7,560 nucleotides of DNA from Phil1 sp964546125 (GTDB taxonomy: Bacteria; Bacillota; Clostridia; Christensenellales; CAG-138): the NCBI GenBank assembly GCA_964546125.1, contig CAZJIS010000071.1, positions 1 through 7,560 on the forward strand. Reading direction: 5' to 3'. This document shows, piece by piece, positions 6,209-7,560 of this stretch. Within the stretch, counting starts at the first letter, position 1, and each line of letters starts with the position of its first letter. The position numbers were made by a program, and so were the translations under genes. Below the pieces are notes generated by a model, which worked only from the letters and a program-made list of their open reading frames with translations, ran no database searches and was not told the origin of the DNA.

Positions 6209-6741
6209 TGGAGCTGATTCCGCTTAAAAACGGAAAGCTCCTTGTCCTTCGCGAGGCGGAGCCGGACGACGCCATGGCGCTGATCGCCTTTTCCAAGCGC
6301 ATCGGCGCGCAGACCGATTTCCTCCTGACCGATGCCGAGGGCTGGCGCAAAAGCGTTGAAGAGCAGCGCGAAATCCTCGCTGCCTCGCTGATCGCGCCGG
6401 GGCAGGGCCTCTTTTTGCACTGCATCGAGGGGGAGATCGTAGGCCTTTTTTCCCTTTACCCCTTTAGCAAGCACGCGCGCACGAAGCACACGGCGGCATT
6501 TGGCATCGCGCTCGATGAAAGCGTCTGGGGGCTGGGCCTTGGCTCCATCTCCATGGCGCTTGCAATCGATTGGACGCGGGAGTGGGGCTACCACAAGCTC
6601 TATCTTGAAGCGCATGCCGAAAACGCCCGCGCGCTCGCGCTTTACCATCGCTTCGGCTTTGCGGAATGCGGGCGGCGCAAAGAGCACCTTCTAATCGACG
6701 GGCAATATAAGGACGAAATCCTCATGGAGCTGATGCTGTGA
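6208..6741 (+). CDS. GNAT-family N-acetyltransferase (RimJ/RimL-like)
   Basis: The 177-residue protein has the GNAT fold that moves an acetyl group from acetyl-CoA to an amine. The N-terminal strand and helix (LLVLREAEPDDAMAL, 11-25) are followed by core strands around 67-83 (LFLHCIEGEIVGLFSLY), the acetyl-CoA pyrophosphate-binding motif A near WGLGLGS (107-113, a variant of the usual Q/RxxGxG/A), and motif B with LEAHAENARALALYHRFGF (133-151). This C-terminal pattern is that of the Acetyltransf_3 group that includes ribosomal-protein acetyltransferases, but the substrate cannot be read from the sequence. The ATG overlaps the MetRS stop as TGATG, with no strong ribosome binding site, so translation is likely coupled. 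An upstream in-frame ATG at 6178 would lie inside MetRS and add ten residues with no family match, so I chose 6208. The gene is an addition to the usual metS-tatD pair. Confidence 0.88.
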   Translation: MELIPLKNGKLLVLREAEPDDAMALIAFSKRIGAQTDFLLTDAEGWRKSVEEQREILAASLIAPGQGLFLHCIEGEIVGLFSLYPFSKHARTKHTAAFGIALDESVWGLGLGSISMALAIDWTREWGYHKLYLEAHAENARALALYHRFGFAECGRRKEHLLIDGQYKDEILMELML

Positions 6742-7505
6742 CATACTTCGACACCCACGCGCATTTGTGCGACGAACGCTTTGATGCCGACCGGGAGGCG
6801 CTTATCGCCTCCCTGCCCGGGCGCGGCCTCGCGCTTTGCATCAACGTTGCCTGCGAGGCCGATGAATTCGCCCAAAGCGCGGCGCTGACGCACGCGTATC
6901 CGTTCCTCTACGGGGCCTACGGCATCCACCCGCACGTCGCCTCCCGCCCGGGCGAAGATTGGGAGGCGAAGCTTCGCCTGGCGCTTGCCGATGAAAAGGC
7001 CGTGGCCCTCGGCGAGATAGGCCTCGATTACCATTACGATTTTTCCGAAAAGCCCGACCAAAAAGCGGTGTTCATCCGCCAGCTCGAGCTTGCGCGCGCG
7101 CTAAATTTCCCCGTGCAGCTGCACATCCGCGAGGCGTTTGGCGATTGCATGGAAATCCTGCGCGCCCACCGCGAGGGGCTTCGCGGCGAGATGCACTGCT
7201 ATTCCGGCTCCGTCGAAACCGCGCGGGAATGCCTTGACCTCGGCCTTTACATCTCGCTTGGCGGCGCGGTCACGTTCCAAAACGCCCGCCGCCTGCTCGA
7301 GGTTGCGGCCTATGTGCCCGACGACCGCCTTTTGGTGGAAACAGACTGCCCTTACCTCGCGCCCGTGCCGCTGCGCGGCCGCCGCAACGACCCCTCGAAC
7401 ATCCCGCACATCCTCGCCCGGCTCGCCGAACTCCGCGGCCAGACCGTTGAGCACATAGCCCAAATAACGCTTGCAAACGGCAAGCGGCTCTTTGGCATCG
7501 CCTAA
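6738..7505 (+). CDS. tatD: TatD-family metal-dependent deoxyribonuclease
   Basis: TatD proteins are cytosolic TIM-barrel metallohydrolases; E. coli TatD has 3'-5' DNA/RNA exonuclease activity linked to repair and nucleic acid turnover. The metal-binding residues expected for the family are visible: His7 and His9 (FDTHAHL), Glu93 (GEIGLDYH), His129 (QLHIREA), His153 (MHCYSGS) and Asp203 (ETDCPYLAP). The IHPH motif at 63-66 is also typical. At 255 residues the length is normal and the C-terminal helix (NGKRLFG) is present, so the gene is complete. It starts with GTG, overlapping the acetyltransferase stop as GTGA, and a GGAG at 6726-6729 lies 8 bases before it. In B. subtilis this gene (yabD) follows metS directly and precedes rnmV and ksgA. 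True substrate in this lineage is not known. Confidence 0.93.
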   Translation: MTYFDTHAHLCDERFDADREALIASLPGRGLALCINVACEADEFAQSAALTHAYPFLYGAYGIHPHVASRPGEDWEAKLRLALADEKAVALGEIGLDYHYDFSEKPDQKAVFIRQLELARALNFPVQLHIREAFGDCMEILRAHREGLRGEMHCYSGSVETARECLDLGLYISLGGAVTFQNARRLLEVAAYVPDDRLLVETDCPYLAPVPLRGRRNDPSNIPHILARLAELRGQTVEHIAQITLANGKRLFGIA

Positions 7506-7517
7506 ATAGGAGAGAAC

Positions 7518-7549
7518 GCGGGGTGCAACCCCCTCCGCATTGAATTTTT
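7518..7549 (+). terminator. Possible weak terminator after tatD
   Basis: GGGGT (7520-7524), loop GCA and ACCCC (7528-7532) form a 5-bp stem, which could be lengthened by GC pairing across an internal loop (7518-7519 with 7537-7538). A run of five T follows at 7545-7549, but 6-12 bases too far from the stem for a classic intrinsic terminator. An AGGAGAG purine stretch at 7508-7514 lies before it with no convincing reading frame behind it. The rest of the end region, to 7560, shows nothing else. Confidence 0.25.
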
Positions 7550-7560
7550 CCGCCAAAAAA

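Noticed and set aside
7523..7543. Short leader peptide (GTG start, six codons) after AGGAGAG downstream of tatD
   Set aside because: Too short, with no meaningful codon pattern; the frame falls across a hairpin and the window ends before any regulated gene can be seen.

Overview
The window is GC-rich, tightly packed bacterial DNA. The gene set (MetRS of the Gram-positive type with a C-terminal tRNA-binding domain, RsmI, a YabB/TrmN6-type methyltransferase, TatD), strong purine-rich ribosome binding sites and TTGACA-type promoters suggest a GC-rich Clostridia-like Firmicute. A run of exactly 100 N suggests a draft or metagenome scaffold. The taxon is an inference; no taxonomic marker was compared.

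Layout. A tRNA-Arg(ACG) gene lies at the left edge on the minus strand with its own promoter. Next is a five-gene minus-strand operon, read from about 3905 down to 131: trmN6-like methyltransferase, rsmI, a DUF2284 cysteine-rich protein, a COG3910-type ATPase, and a pseudouridine-kinase-like PfkB protein. Its genes overlap or lie 6-11 bases apart. A short divergent promoter region (3906-4056) separates it from a plus-strand operon: methionyl-tRNA synthetase (metG/metS), a GNAT acetyltransferase and a TatD nuclease, coupled by overlapping stop and start codons. The MetRS gene is broken by the N gap inside a proline/alanine/glutamate repeat linker; it is one gene, and the apparent frame change comes from the 100-base placeholder. 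There is no gene-free stretch over 300 bases.

Function. Most genes concern translation and RNA: 16S rRNA methylation (RsmI), probable tRNA or other nucleic acid methylation (TrmN6-like), methionine charging (MetRS), an arginine tRNA, and probable pseudouridine salvage (PsuK-like). In Bacillus subtilis yabB, rsmI, metS and tatD/yabD lie in one co-directional cluster near rnmV and ksgA; here the same neighbourhood is split into two divergent halves, with extra genes on both sides.

I found no defence system, mobile element, CRISPR array or clearly new multi-gene system. The points most worth a second look are the PAPE repeat linker hidden by the gap, the back-to-back promoters, the uncharacterised DUF2284/ATPase pair, and the tRNA promoter whose -35 box contains the stop codon of the preceding gene.
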